From assembly GCA_013368315.1 (NCBI GenBank), contig JAACJM010000020.1, positions 682,001 through 746,000 on the forward strand: a DNA stretch of 64,000 nt, in the 5' to 3' direction. Below are positions 37,642-53,940 of this stretch, one piece after another. The translations under genes and the position numbers were made by a program. This stretch comes from Tetrapyrgos nigripes. Its lineage: Eukaryota; Basidiomycota; Agaricomycetes; Agaricales; Campanellaceae. Positions within the stretch are counted from its first letter, which is position 1. Every line of letters begins with the position of its first letter. The notes beneath the pieces are model-generated. The model had not been told where the DNA came from, ran no database searches, and was given only the letters and a program-made list of their open reading frames with translations.

Positions 37642-38339
37642 ATTTCGCATTCGCTGTCAAATCCCTGAGTCTCGGTCCAGTCTGTGCTTCTCCCATATAA
37701 TTCTACTGATTCTGTTTGGATTCTGTGGCAACTTTTAGTGCAAAAATGCCTCGGTACCCCACTATTTTAAGGTAATATCTGACAAAAATGACATATCTGT
37801 CTTTGAGACTCTTCTGGATCCATATGTTTTCTTGTTTCCTCTCCGAAGCTTTGCATTTGTGGCTCTGACTTGGGATGGATGAAGATGCCTGCCTACCCCT
37901 ACGTGCCAACATAAGTATCCGGCCTTATGTTTTTTTCCGACTTCAAGAGTATCCACTGGTGAGTATCCACTGTATAAGGCTTACTGTACATAGAGCTCTC
38001 ATCGCGCGCTCCACAAGGTAGTATGTATATTTTTCTTGTGTTTTTCTCATCTTTTCTTTTTCTTTCTTTCTTTTCTTTTTTGTAAGTACAAAAGTTGAGC
38101 CGACCCAGCGCAAGTTTCAAATGCAGTGGTACAGGACTCTTACGATCCTATTACTGCTCTCTGAAACTCTTCTTTGGACGGAATAGACATCCTTAATCTC
38201 ATGATTAAAATTCAGTTTACTTAAACAGAGATATATGCGAAAACCACAAAAAAAACACCACATATCCCCAAGGACAAGTATTTTGTGTCCGAAACGAGAG
38301 CTTATCATCTGTTGCCACAAATTGAGTGATTATTGAGTA

Positions 38340-38416
38340 GGGAAGCTTCGGAGAGGTCTGCGAGGGGGCCGAGGCGCAGCGTGTGCAAAGAATCTTGTCC
38401 TGACCCACCTCGTCAA
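38340..38416 (-). repeat. dispersed short repeat, copy 2
   Basis: Related to copy 3 over ~75 bp with roughly one change in five, including the shared block around GACAAGATTCTTTG (minus strand). Confidence 0.5.
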
Positions 38417-38742
38417 CCATAGTCACCAACAAGATCAGGCGAGACTTTTGCTATTAATATTCATCCTGACCTGTCACACAGCGCAAGCAGCATCACTAGG
38501 CATAAGGCCTGTTGGGGAATCAAAGCCGATTCCGTATGTGCCTCTTTACCTGTTTTGGATGATCCTGCACGCCTTTGCAAACTCGGCTAGGCACTTTGCA
38601 CGATATCTCTGTTACGAAGGGCGGCCAAACACATGGCGAAGCCGGCGGGTCTCCACTAAGTAGGAAGAAAACAACATAGTGTAACTCTCCAGAACATCGG
38701 CGTTGATGAGATGAAAACCTCATCCGGCATGCATCGCCACAT

Positions 38743-38814
38743 GGGAAGCTACGGTGATGGGCCGAGGTGTAGCAGGTGCCAAAGAATTTTGTCCTGAGCC
38801 TCCTCGTGCACCGT
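38743..38814 (-). repeat. dispersed short repeat, copy 3
   Basis: The last 30 bases are an exact inverted match to copy 1; the whole is similar to copy 2 in the same orientation. Probably remnants of one transposable element. Confidence 0.6.
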
Positions 38815-39365
38815 ACCGAATGCTTGTTTTATCTAGACTGGAATCCGTGACAGACACTCCGAACGCACATAGAGTCTCGTTACGATATGAGGGGAATTGC
38901 AAGATAGGTCAAGCTTCAAGTTCTCATTAGCCCCCCAGTATTTCTTCGAGAGGGGGAAAGTCGTTGCAACAGGCCAATGATAGGGATAAAGCATTGAGCG
39001 CAAAGCGGAGATCATCAACTCGGGTAGGGCTACTGATAGTCATTTTGTACTCACCTTGGTTCCTGACGGGCAAGTAGGACAACTGGGGTGCTCAGTGCTC
39101 ACTGAGCTCAAACCGAAACCTTGCAGGGAAAGACAAGCAGTCTGTCAACTTGTATTCGGAAAGTGAAAAATCGTAAGGATACAAGCTACTATGTAATCAT
39201 CGTCAACATAATAGGAAATAGAATGACGGGTTCTGATGTGTACAGGTAGTTTTTGGTAGGGTAGGATGATACTGATGTAAAGGCATGCATGAAGATGGCG
39301 TGAAGGATGAAGCAAAGAAACGAGCGAAGACCCTGAAGAAAACACGGAAAGTCCTGGTATGTTGT

Positions 39366-41468
39366 TTACTGCACGATCACTCCGTCCCTAACCTCAGCTG
39401 TACCTACGGTACCCTTGATGAACCCGTCTTGATCCTCATTGGAGAGCTCTTCCAGGGAGCGACCCTTGGTCTCGGGAATGAGGAGAGTGGAGAAGATACC
39501 AGTAAGCATGAAGAAGGCGAAGATCTCAAGACTGCAAACAAGAAGACAGGGTCAGGAAATGTGAGAGTATACCGAAAACGAGGACAACGTACATGTGCTT
39601 GACGAATTTGTTGGTTCCACCAATATCTTTGAGACGAGCAAAACCGACTTGGGCGACGATGGCGCCGAGTTTGCCGCTGGCCGCAGAGATACCGTGTGCG
39701 GTGGAACGGTAACGAGTGGGGAAGGCCTCACCAGGAACAACCTGAAAGCTTGCTGTCAAAAAACGACATCTCGTGTAATCAGGAGAAGACTCACGAAAGT
39801 GGTCGTGTTAGGGCCAAAGTTCTGGAAAAAGTTGGCAAGACAGTAGAGGAACACGAAGGCATTCTTTGCGTTGTCGTTGACGTTGGGGCCGGTCATTTTG
39901 TCGTACCCGAAACCCATGCAAACGAAGATGATAGTGAGTAAGATGAAGCCCATCAGCTGGATAGGTTTGCGGCCCCAAGAGTCGATGAAGAGGAAGCAAA
40001 CCCAGTAACCGGGGATAAGACCAGCAGCTGAGAGAATCAAGTTTCCGACACAAATGTTCTTCAAGTTGTCATATACACCTTGGTTGCCGGTGGTTTTGGC
40101 GCTACCGAAACCGATGGTCTCCAAGATAATGGAAGAGTTGAGACCGAGACCATAGAAAGCGATCTGGGAAATATGGAATGAGCATCTTGACCTCGACTAC
40201 GAGGTAATCAACTCACATCGAGGGCGAACCAAGACCAAGAGGTACCAATCAAAATCTTGAGGTTCTCCCACTGAGAGAAATGGGTGCGGAAATCAGCCCA
40301 TGACGCACGAGGGGCCTCAACACGCTGGACAATGGCATCTGGATCGACATTAGACTTGCCAACAGTAAGGATATTCTCGATATCCTTGGAAGCCTGTTGG
40401 ATGTTGCGCTCAATGTCCATAGTGAAACGAGGGGTCTCGGGGATAGTGAGACGGAAGTAGAGAGCGATACATCCGGGCACACAGCCAAGACCGATAAGGA
40501 TACGCCACATGAAGTCGACAGGACGATGGTTGGCAGAGGTGTCGTTGAGAATACTGTCTTTGTAGGCGGCGGTGATGATGAAGGCGACGAGGGCGGCAAC
40601 TAGAAAAAATCCGTTTAGAAGACTTGATTTTTTAGGATGAAGTTCGGACGACTCGACTCACCAAAGTTACCCCATCCCTGGAAAGCAAAGACTGCATTCA
40701 TAAGGCGCCCACGGATTCTGGTCGAAGCAAACTCTGAGCTGATAACGGCGCTGAGAGGATAGTCACCCCCGATACCAATCCCCATCTTGAGGGGAGTCAG
40801 GTCATGGTCAACAGTACGGCCAGCATTTTACTCACTATGAAACGCCAAACTATAAGGACGCCGATGACACTGACAGCAGGAGCACTTCCGCAAAGAGCCT
40901 GGGCGAAGCACGCGATGATGATAATGATGAGTTCAAATCCATCTAGAAACAGAAATGAGTCAGGAGACGCTGTCGCAATATAGGTACACCTACACATTCT
41001 CTTTCGGCCCACAATATCTGCCAACCATCCGAAGAATAGCTGACCAAGGAGAGTGCCAACAGGTGTAGCGACCTTTACGCCGAGATCCTGGTTAGTATTG
41101 AGATTCTGACCGGTTGCTAACAACAGACAATGAGACCGAGACTCTTAACGCCGAGCACGAGATACTTGCCATGGCCATAGACATATCCCAACATGCGAGA
41201 CGCGATATTGATAGCAAAGATATCGTAGCTGTACGCAACATAAGCATGAGTGCACTGTTGTGATGGAGCACAACCAAAAAAAAAAAACTTACGCATCGGT
41301 GAAGAAGCCTGCGCCGGCTACGCAGCAGACCTTTACATGGAACCAGGAGAACTTTGCATTGTCAACCTCTGCAAGAGCAGCGCGACGACGCTCGTCGAGC
41401 ACGTAGGAGGTCGAGGGCTTGTGGCGCTGGTCGTTGGAAGCGACGCTGGAGCCCTTCTCACTAGCCAT
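39366..41468 (-). CDS. PHO84-type inorganic phosphate:H+ symporter, paralog 2
   Basis: Same architecture and intron positions as paralog 1. ATG at 41468 begins [20 protein letters not shown] and the protein ends in the same DGVIVQ (stop 39366-39368). The diagnostic loop [36 protein letters not shown] and [20 protein letters not shown] are identical to paralog 1. The GC-AG intron is at 41117-41169. Differences concentrate in the N-terminal tail, the cytoplasmic-loop segment [27 protein letters not shown] and the introns. No frame break was found, so both copies are probably functional; two copies may raise dosage or allow different expression under phosphate limitation. Confidence 0.92.
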
Positions 41469-41534
41469 GGTGTCTAAGGAAAGCGGATGCTAAGGAGTTT
41501 CGGATTGGGTCTTATAGAAATGCTAATGTGCCTC

Positions 41535-41541
41535 AAACGTG
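41535..41541 (-). promoter_or_regulatory. CACGTTT, possible Pho4-type site of paralog 2
   Basis: It sits in the conserved block CCTCAAACGTG about 70 bases before the ATG, matching the site of paralog 1. Confidence 0.35.
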
Positions 41542-41679
41542 CGTCTTAGTCCCGCTGCAATTGGTGACCAAAAAGATGTGGCGTTTTAGCCGCATATATC
41601 ACGCTAGATCAGGCTGTGTTTTTTTGCAGCGCACCTCGGCGCACCGGTATCTCCTTCCTTCCCAGGGCCCGACGCCGTG

Positions 41680-42071
41680 ATGTCGCTTCGTCTGAGAGCA
41701 ATCAGTTTGTACAAGGTAGTCATTTTTCCTCGGGATTGTCCTCTCTAACCAGCTCTACAGGAGCTGCAGCGTCTAGGCAGAGACTATCCTGACCCCAATT
41801 ATGATATCCATGGCGTCATAAGGCGGATGTTTGAAAGTAAGTTTTATCTCATCGTCCTGCCTACCTGCTTGATTTGTCTTCAGAAAACAGGCACCTTACT
41901 AACCCAAACGACATCGAGAGAGCTCTCCAACACGGAGAATACATGAAAAAAGGTTTAGGTTCTCTAACATGTATCCCGTCGTACTCTGATCAACCATTTT
42001 AAATTTCACTAGAAATCCTCGCGCTTTACTCATTGCGCAAATACCGTCATCTCAAACGGCTGTATCATTAG
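41680..42071 (+). CDS. LYR-motif protein, ETFRF1/LYRM5-like
   Basis: A tiny four-exon gene whose exons are each too short to stand out as ORFs. ATG 41680: MSLRLRAISLYK (41680-41715), ELQRLGRDYPDPNYDIHGVI..RRMFE (41761-41836), KNRHLTNPNDIERALQHGEYMKK (from 41884) and EILALYSLRKYRHLKRLYH, stop 42069-42071. All junctions are GT-AG and keep frame. About 80 residues. The pattern SLR..A..LYK.L..LGRDYP, F.KNRHL..P..I...L..GEY..KEI.ALY.LRKYR..K is that of complex 1 LYR proteins and closest to the electron-transfer-flavoprotein regulatory factor, a mitochondrial matrix protein that binds ETF and acyl carrier protein. The role in this fungus is inferred. Confidence 0.88.
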
Positions 42072-44784
42072 TCCTCTTGGCGCTCCTTACCGCAGCTTAC
42101 CGCCTCCTCCGCCATATGGCACCCGCCAAACATTCATCATTCTTGTGCTTGAACGTGCTTCGCTTACACACCGTAAATCATCCTCTACTGTACCCTACCT
42201 ACCCTACCATACATGTATCCCGACTCTCTGTTCCGGAAGATTGATCAGTAGAAGTCTTGGCGTGTCATGGACTGAATGCGGTCCAGGCATTGTCAACTTC
42301 ACACCACCGTTGACAGCCCTGTCTTGCTGTTAGCTGCGATAGGTCTAACACGCACACGATCTTCTGGTACCTGGCCATGGAAGGAAGTGCAAGTCTCCTA
42401 TGTATTGTGATTGGGGAAGCATGGGCACCTCTGTCAGTGTCCCTGACCCACTCAATAGCCGGTAGCTCATCCTGCTGTTATCTCGGTTCAGATCTTCATG
42501 CGTTGAAATACCGAGCTCTCAAGCGTCTAGTCAAATTTACTCTCTATTGGGTTTATTTGCAGCTGCCTCTTGAAATGCTACTAATTGATAGCTTTCGCCA
42601 CTGCATTTTGCTGTACCCTGGAAACCTTCTCAAGATATGATTCATAAGATGTGCTTCGTGAAGTGATTCCTTTTGTCATTTGCTTCGCACACCGTATCTA
42701 TCTGATAACTTGTCTAGCACTACTTACAAGGTTTCAACAGCGATACCATCTCATATGCAATTATGTTTGTATACGTATGTGCATCGAATTCTTCTCCTGC
42801 GTGTTAAAGTCGGAACCCAGTCGGAGACGTCTATTAGTGTTCAGGGAGGGATCATATTGGAGTCACGGCGCCCTCTCTTATATTTAACACGGTTCCAGGC
42901 CCTTGACAGGATAAATCTTTCACCTTGACAGCTTGGCGGTACTGGTTTGTTGTCAATACATGTGAATTCCGTACCGGTTGTACGCTCGTTGAGTCGTTGA
43001 AAAAGTGTTGAGACAGGTTGAGACCCTCCTTGTAGAGGAAATAGGACCCGGTCCAGGCATATGGACCGCCCTTGATGTGGATAAAGTTTAAAAATAGCAG
43101 TGACTATGTAGTTGCCCCGCTCCATAATTTGATTGTAGATCTACGGCCGTGAAACCTCTCGACTAGTCATTTTGTGTACGCCACACAAAGCAGCTATGTA
43201 CACTTTCCATGACAGATAATGATGCAGAGAGCCTTTCAATCACGCCAGCTAGCACAGTACAACTCTGAAGGTAGTTCTAAAACGCATCCAAAGTCACTGG
43301 GTCGGTGCCGACTCTTGTCAAGTTTGGGACTTGTAGCAGAGCGACCCATATATTACTAGCCTTGAGAGTCGAGACCAGTACTGACAAGCTCAAGTATACA
43401 GAGCAGATCATAGTCATTCCAGGCATCGACATGTATAGGACCTGCAAGGTCAAGCCCGCTCCAGCGTAGTGTTCCAGTGCTCCTGTGTTTTGCATGTTTT
43501 TGCTCATAGGATAGGCTGAAATTTCCTTGAGTTTGAACCCCTCGTCCACACACCAACGTTCATGACCCTTTTAGTTCTGGTGTTAACCCCTGTAGAACCC
43601 TGAGTGGTGGAGACAGATCTAAGGCATTGGAGCAGAATCTTTGACGGTGCGTTGCAGTCGCACATTTTCTGCTGCAGACAAGGACAAACGTGCATGTCTC
43701 CGAATAGTCGACGGTCGATGGTCGACGTCGTTGACGTTGAACTCCTGGGTTATAGTCTTTAGACCGCGATGGTTCCGGATTTCACATTAGCTTTGCTCTC
43801 CGGGCCTTTAATTCATATCTAGGCCACTGGGAAGGTAGTCTTGCATGATACGTCTCCTCTTCAACGTCCGACGCTCGGTATTGTATGCGATAAGTCGTCC
43901 GCCACGCTTGAAACATCGGGGATGGTATCGGCAGTCAGTGGGACGAAGTTTTTTTTTGACGGTTCGAGCGAAGCGCGAGACTCTGCAGTAAGTAGAATGC
44001 ACGTTGAGAGGAGAATCATTACTTTGTGATTTCTTGTTCCCACTAGGTCAGCAGTACAGGGGTACTGTCGGACGGACGCCGCGATGAAGAGACCCCAGCC
44101 CCTGGCAGAAGTCGATGTGACAGCCTCGCAGATTGAGTCCTCTGACTTTGAGAATGACGAAAGGCATGTCAAATACAACCTCGTACGTAGATGAAGACAC
44201 TGATAGTTGCGGATCATGGGCCGGGGAGATAGAGAGTGCCTTGCCAGCCACGCATAAGGGGCTTCAAGTTCCGGTACTATAATTGAAAAACCGCAGCCTG
44301 GTTATGAACGCGCATATGTTTAACAAATTGCTATTGACATCAAGGTTGTACAAATCTGAAGGAAGTGCAGGGAACTGAGGTCCAAGATGAACTGCGCAAG
44401 AATGCAAGTCAAAGCTCTGGTGCTAAAAAGGACTACTTAACTCTCCAATTGCAAGTTTATCCGTGTCCTTATGTTTTTTTGATGGAAACTGCTGTACACA
44501 TCAAGTGGGTAACCCTCACCACAAAAAGATGATTCAGTGCAGACGAACGGGATGGGAATGAGCCTTTATGAAGCTATCATCCTTCATGACACGCCAGAGG
44601 CAGAAGATCCAGACTGGCAAAGGCTGGGTTCTCGAAAAAGTGGTGCTCTGACCAAGCCGATTAGAGCAGTGCAGTGCGGCAGTGCCCATTGTTTACGGCT
44701 GCTTTGTTGGTAAGCCACGCAGCAAATTTTCGGCTCTTGAGTCTGCTTTCATCCCTTCCCTCATCCCTTTCAACTCTCTTGCAA
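42072..44784. other. gene-poor stretch upstream of DBP2
   Basis: About 2.7 kb without a supportable gene. Minus-strand open pieces at 43277-43695 and 43861-44251 have some protein-like composition but no consistent exon chain or known motif. They may be decayed genes. No tRNA, rRNA or terminal repeats were seen. Confidence 0.45.
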
Positions 44785-47461
<2,677 letters not shown>

Positions 47462-47869
47462 TCTCTTAACTCGGTACGCTGCTGCTGCTGCTTTTACAAA
47501 TCATCTCCGAGTCTGTGCATCCCAGCAACATCAGCGTTCCAGTTGGCTTTCGATTCGATGTTTATTTGGTCATTCGACAAGTGACGATGAGTACTTGTTA
47601 TGCATAGATGTATAGAAGTGTAGACCTTATTTCTTGTGTTTGACCACCTTTTAATGGTGTCAATCCTTAATACGTTGCAGTACTTTGACATTCACTGGCA
47701 TATGTGCTTTCTTGTTAAGTATGTATACAATATGATGCATGCAGCAGTTTGCCCTTATGTAAATATATTTTATACTTATTTTCTACACTTGTGCGCCTTT
47801 TCAAGAATTCGAGGATTAGTTAGGGAGAATTACTGTAGTGTCTACGTTCTCTTCATCAGTCTTGCTTGT

Positions 47870-49663
47870 CTAATCTGTAGGCAGACCAAATAATTTCTTC
47901 ACTTCCTTTGCTGTGCCCTTGTCCCCCGTAACCTATCAATGTATTATATCGACTTGTAAAAAGAGTCCACAAAAACAATCTGACCTTGGTCAACTCATCG
48001 CTGATCTTCACGCATGGCTTGCCATTCACCGACGATATCTTGATGACAATGTTTAAGGCCTTGCTCTTCGTGTTAGGGTCTAATTCTTTGGGGAAGTCGT
48101 TCGTGAAGAAGGTGCCGACACCGAAAGAGCCTGGAATGCAAGTCCAATGAAATGAGAGGTTGTATCAGCACTGGTGAATTGCAATGCGTACTCTTGAAAC
48201 CAAGTTCATCAGCTTGTGCTTTCAGCTTTATTGCCTTGTCCACGTCCAGGGCATCCGAGTAAATTATCATCTTCTCCCTGTGATCGATGTCGAGAGATTT
48301 GTATACTTTTTTGGCGCGAGGACCGAAATTGAATGGATCTCCGGAGTCCTGACGCAGACCGTGCCATTTGCGAGCGGTTTCGGGATTTTTGAGGAAGCTC
48401 TGGAGTGTGAAAGATTTCCATTACACTGTAGACAGCAGAGGAAGGATAGGAAGAGAAAAGGCCTACATCGAAAAAGGCTTTCGTTGAAAAGGTGTCTGTC
48501 AATGCGAGTAATAGTGCGTTGGAATATGTTTGTTCCCATGTACCGAGGGCATGTTCGTGGACCTTTTCGTAACCACTAAGAGCACCGATCTGATCGTTCG
48601 GTTTATGAGGATACTCCCATCGAAGTAGACGATGGTAGAGAACTCACACCCATAAACCATTCACTAAGAGGAGGGGAAAAGAAAAGAAAGTCTTTGAGAG
48701 GGAAAAGTGGAAACAACATATAGAGAAAGCTTACTGTGCAACTGTCCCAACGGGCGCGATTCCATGTTTTTGTGCAAGATGGACCTGTCAGCATATGAGC
48801 CAGGGAATGAAAAGGTAGGAAGGAGGGCAAAAGGACGCACGTTGCTTGTCCCAGTCAACCTTCCAGAGCCTTGCACCTCTTTGGAAGCTTTGACAAGCGC
48901 CTCCACAACGGTGTCTTGTGTGTGGAAAGATCGTCTTCTTCGCGTCCCAAATTCGCTAAAAGCGCACCCAGCTTCAAGAAGAGCACGCCCTTTTTCAAGA
49001 GCCTTCTCTGTGAGACACAAGAGACGCGAATCACATTGTAGACATTTAATCAAAAGGGAAGACGAGGACATACCTGATTGACCATTATAATTCCAGTCAA
49101 CATCCACTGTCGAAAAATATGCCTCGCTAAGACAAGCCATGAGTGGAACTTCCCAAAGGATAGACTCCTTCCAAGGCCCAGAGATTGTCATTTCAATATA
49201 ACCTGGGGCATTGGGTGAACGGTCTTCCTGGTTAAGAGGGATAAATTTGACGATGACTTGTTCTGGGTTGAAGCGGAAGCCTTCGAGGTAATCTAAGTAT
49301 TCTTTTGTAAAAAAGGGGCATGTTTTCCCAAGCCATTCGCGTTCTTCTAGTGTGAGGCGAATGCGAGAAAAGTCTAGGCAAAGTAGACAACGTTTATGTT
49401 GTGTGAAGAAATTTTTGCGAAACAATGCCAACCATTGATAGATTCCCGGTAGAGTTGGAAGCATTCTCGACTAAACGGCATTGAGGCTTCACTACGATTG
49501 GTGAACTGATATGTTGCTTCAACATCAGAAAAGTGCTGCAGGACAGCCTGCTGCATTGTCAGCTGGAATCTACTTTCAGAAACACGCTTCAAGACGAGGA
49601 TAGTAGATGGCAGTTTACTTTGTAGAGATCCGTATCTAGAATCGACTTGGGAAGGATGAGCAT
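47870..49663 (-). CDS. NPT1: nicotinate phosphoribosyltransferase
   Basis: Makes nicotinate mononucleotide in the Preiss-Handler NAD salvage route. ATG at 49663: [15 protein letters not shown], intron, [20 protein letters not shown], giving the usual TDLYKLTMQQAV start. Further marks: [15 protein letters not shown] segment, ENP-type [58 protein letters not shown], the PRPP-site [24 protein letters not shown], and [13 protein letters not shown]. The end is KKLFGLPTD, stop 47870-47872. About ten short introns. Divergent from RRP41, with 80 bp between starts; convergent with DBP2. Confidence 0.93.
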
Positions 49664-49743
49664 GGTCGCAGTGGCTTATCGTGGCTCTGTCACGATATGT
49701 AATGGGATTACTTGATTGCTGACCACTACAGGTCTCGGTAAAA

Positions 49744-51514
<1,771 letters not shown>

Positions 51515-51633
51515 CTGAATAAAAAAGACCAGGGTCAAGTCTTTGCCTTCACGTGCTAAGTACTTTTTTTGCGACTGCTTCCCGGATTTCCCCTTGCCAG
51601 CGTTACTTCGCTTCTTGGTCTCATACCACTACC

Positions 51634-53450
51634 ATGTCTCTCTCGACTCGTTCTCTTCTCTCTGCTGTCCGTAACGTTCCCCGTTTCCGACAGGTGCATA
51701 TACTTACCTACTCCACAGTCTAGGTCCAGAGCCGCTTGGGCTCGTACGTCCCGGTTCTCGACGTCGGCACCGGTCAATTCTGCTTTGAAGGAGCGGGTCG
51801 CTCAGCTTATTCCCCAGGAATTGGAAAAGGTCTGTTCTTCCAGCTCTCCAATCCTATGTTTCCTGACACGGCTTGCGTAGGTTAAGGCCGTCCGTGCTGA
51901 GCATGGAAAAAAGGCCTTTGGCCCTGTCATTGTCGATCAACTCTACGGGTAAGTTCTAATCCCTTCTTCCGGCCTTCTGTCTATAATTGACGCGCTCTCT
52001 ATCAGTGGTATGCGTGGTCTTCCCGCTCTCATCTGGGATGGTTCCGTTCTAGATGCTGGTGCGCATATTTTTCACTATCGGCGTTCACGCGTCTCTAACG
52101 CTATAACACAGAGGAGGGTATTCGATTCCGCGGCAAGTCTATCCCAGAATGTCAGGCCGAGCTTCCCAAGGCACCTGGTGGCTCTGAACCGCTTCCGGAA
52201 GCTCTTTTCTGGCTTCTTGTCACTGGTGAAGTTCCCACTCAGGAACAAGTCACCGAGCTCTCCAAGGAGTGGGCTGCTCGCGCTGCCATCCCCCAATTCG
52301 TTGAGGAAATCATTGACAGATGCCCTCCTACCCTCCACCCTATGAGCCAGTTCAGCATGGCTGTCACTGCGGTACGTGCTTCGGCTTTTCGTTGTCGATG
52401 TGGTATTTATGTATGCTATCCAGCTTAACCACGACTCGGCTTTCGCCAAAGCTTACCAAGATGGTGTTAACAAGAAGGAGTACTGGGGACCTGTATTCGA
52501 GGACTGCATGGACCTGTAAGTACTGGCATGACGTGCTACGTCATTGGCTAACTTTTTTTTAGCATCGCCAAGCTTCCTAACATTGCCGGCCGAATCTATC
52601 GCAATGTCTTCGGTAAAGGCAAACTGCCTGCCATCGACCCTTCCAAGGATTACTCCCACAATCTCGCTGCCCTCCTCGGTTTCGGAGACAATGAGGCCTT
52701 CGTTGAGCTCATGCGTCTTTACATTACCATCCACAGTGACCACGAGGGTGGTAACGTTTCTGCACACACCGGAAAGCTTGTTGGTTCTGCTCTCTCTGAT
52801 CCTTTCCTTGCATTCGGAGCTTCCCTCAACGGTCTCGCTGGACCTCTTCACGGTCTTGCCAACCAGGAAGTCCTGATTTGGTTGCGCAGGATGCAAGCCA
52901 AGATTGGTGTGAACGCCAGCGATGAGGCCGTCAAGGAGTATGTCTGGTCTACTCTTAAGGGTGGCCAGGTCGTTCCTGGATACGGCCACGCCGTCTTGAG
53001 GAAGACCGACCCTCGTTACACCGCCCAAAGAGAGTTTGCTCTCAAGCATCTCCCCAACGATCCCATGTTCAAGCTCGTTGGTCAGATCTACAACGTTGTT
53101 CCTGATATCCTCTTGGAGGTAAGCATTTACAATCATAGCGGTTATTATTTGGTTATTGACGTTTTCATCTAGGCCGGTAAGGCTAAGAACCCTTGGCCTA
53201 ATGTGGATGCCCACTCCGGTGTCCTTCTCACCTACTACGGTTTGGACCAGATGCAGTTCTACACCGTTCTCTTCGGTGTCTCCCGTGCCTTCGGTGTTGC
53301 TGCTCAGCTCATCTGGGACCGTGCCCTCGGCGCTCGTAAGTTACTCCGTTTCAATTCTTATTCGATATTTACGGATCTCTCTCAGCTCTCGAACGCCCCA
53401 AATCCTACTCCACCGACGCCATCTCCAAAATGTTTGCCAACAAGCAGTAG
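51634..53450 (+). CDS. CIT1: citrate synthase, mitochondrial
   Basis: Condenses acetyl-CoA and oxaloacetate in the TCA cycle. ATG 51634 (ACCATGT) begins [20 protein letters not shown], an Arg/Ser-rich transit peptide that continues over an intron in [15 protein letters not shown]. Active-site residues are visible: His in [13 protein letters not shown], His in [16 protein letters not shown] and Asp in [11 protein letters not shown]. The protein ends ISKMFANKQ, not a peroxisomal SKL signal, so it is the mitochondrial form. Eight or so short introns. TRM8 is divergent, with 119 bp between starts. Confidence 0.96.
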
Positions 53451-53940
53451 TTGCACTCTCTAGTACATGACCATATTTATTTTCATAGACTTTGCCGCCT
53501 GCTCTGCTGTCCATGGATTAAAATCCTAGCCTGTTGCCTCTCGTTGGCATGGGCGGGAGAAAGTAGTACAAATATTCGTGTAATGAACCCTACCTTACTA
53601 TGCCTCACTGGACTGCAATGCAATTCTCTTTTGTCCGGTTTATGTATGCATGTGATGTTCTTATAGGTTGAGTCTTCTGCCATGTTATTCGGGGTTAATT
53701 ATAATGGGTGCAATTCTGAGTCATGGCTTGTCATAACAGAGGTTGAACACAATCCAGGAAGCATGCTTAAATACACAATTGCTTGATATTTGCTCGTAGT
53801 TCCCCTCTTCAGCTACTTTGAGGATGAAAGAGCCACCTAGAAATGAGAACGCGCCTCAAGAGGTATTGCACGAGCACGTGATGGATTCGTTCAGTGAAAG
53901 GGGCCTAAGCAAGGCCTAAACCTGAGATCCCTTGGAGAAG
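53451..53940. other. intergenic between CIT1 and the RdRP gene
   Basis: Nothing recognisable was seen; it presumably holds the CIT1 3' UTR and the promoter of the RdRP gene, both on the plus strand. Confidence 0.5.

Larger units (their letters stand above)
35386..39148. other. non-coding, repeat-rich spacer between the PHO84 paralogs
   Basis: No intact gene was found in ~3.8 kb. It contains the three inverted-repeat elements and the dispersed repeat listed separately, a polypyrimidine run (about 38031-38082) and several short duplications. Base composition is more uneven than in the gene-rich parts. Confidence 0.6.
39149..41550. repeat. segmental duplication, unit B
   Basis: Partner of 32913-35385 in the same orientation. 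Exon blocks are alternately near-identical and strongly diverged; introns and 3' flank are clearly diverged. Confidence 0.85.

Noticed and set aside
38031..38088. Pyrimidine-rich run as a functional promoter
   Set aside because: Pyrimidine tracts are common upstream of fungal genes, but no gene follows here.
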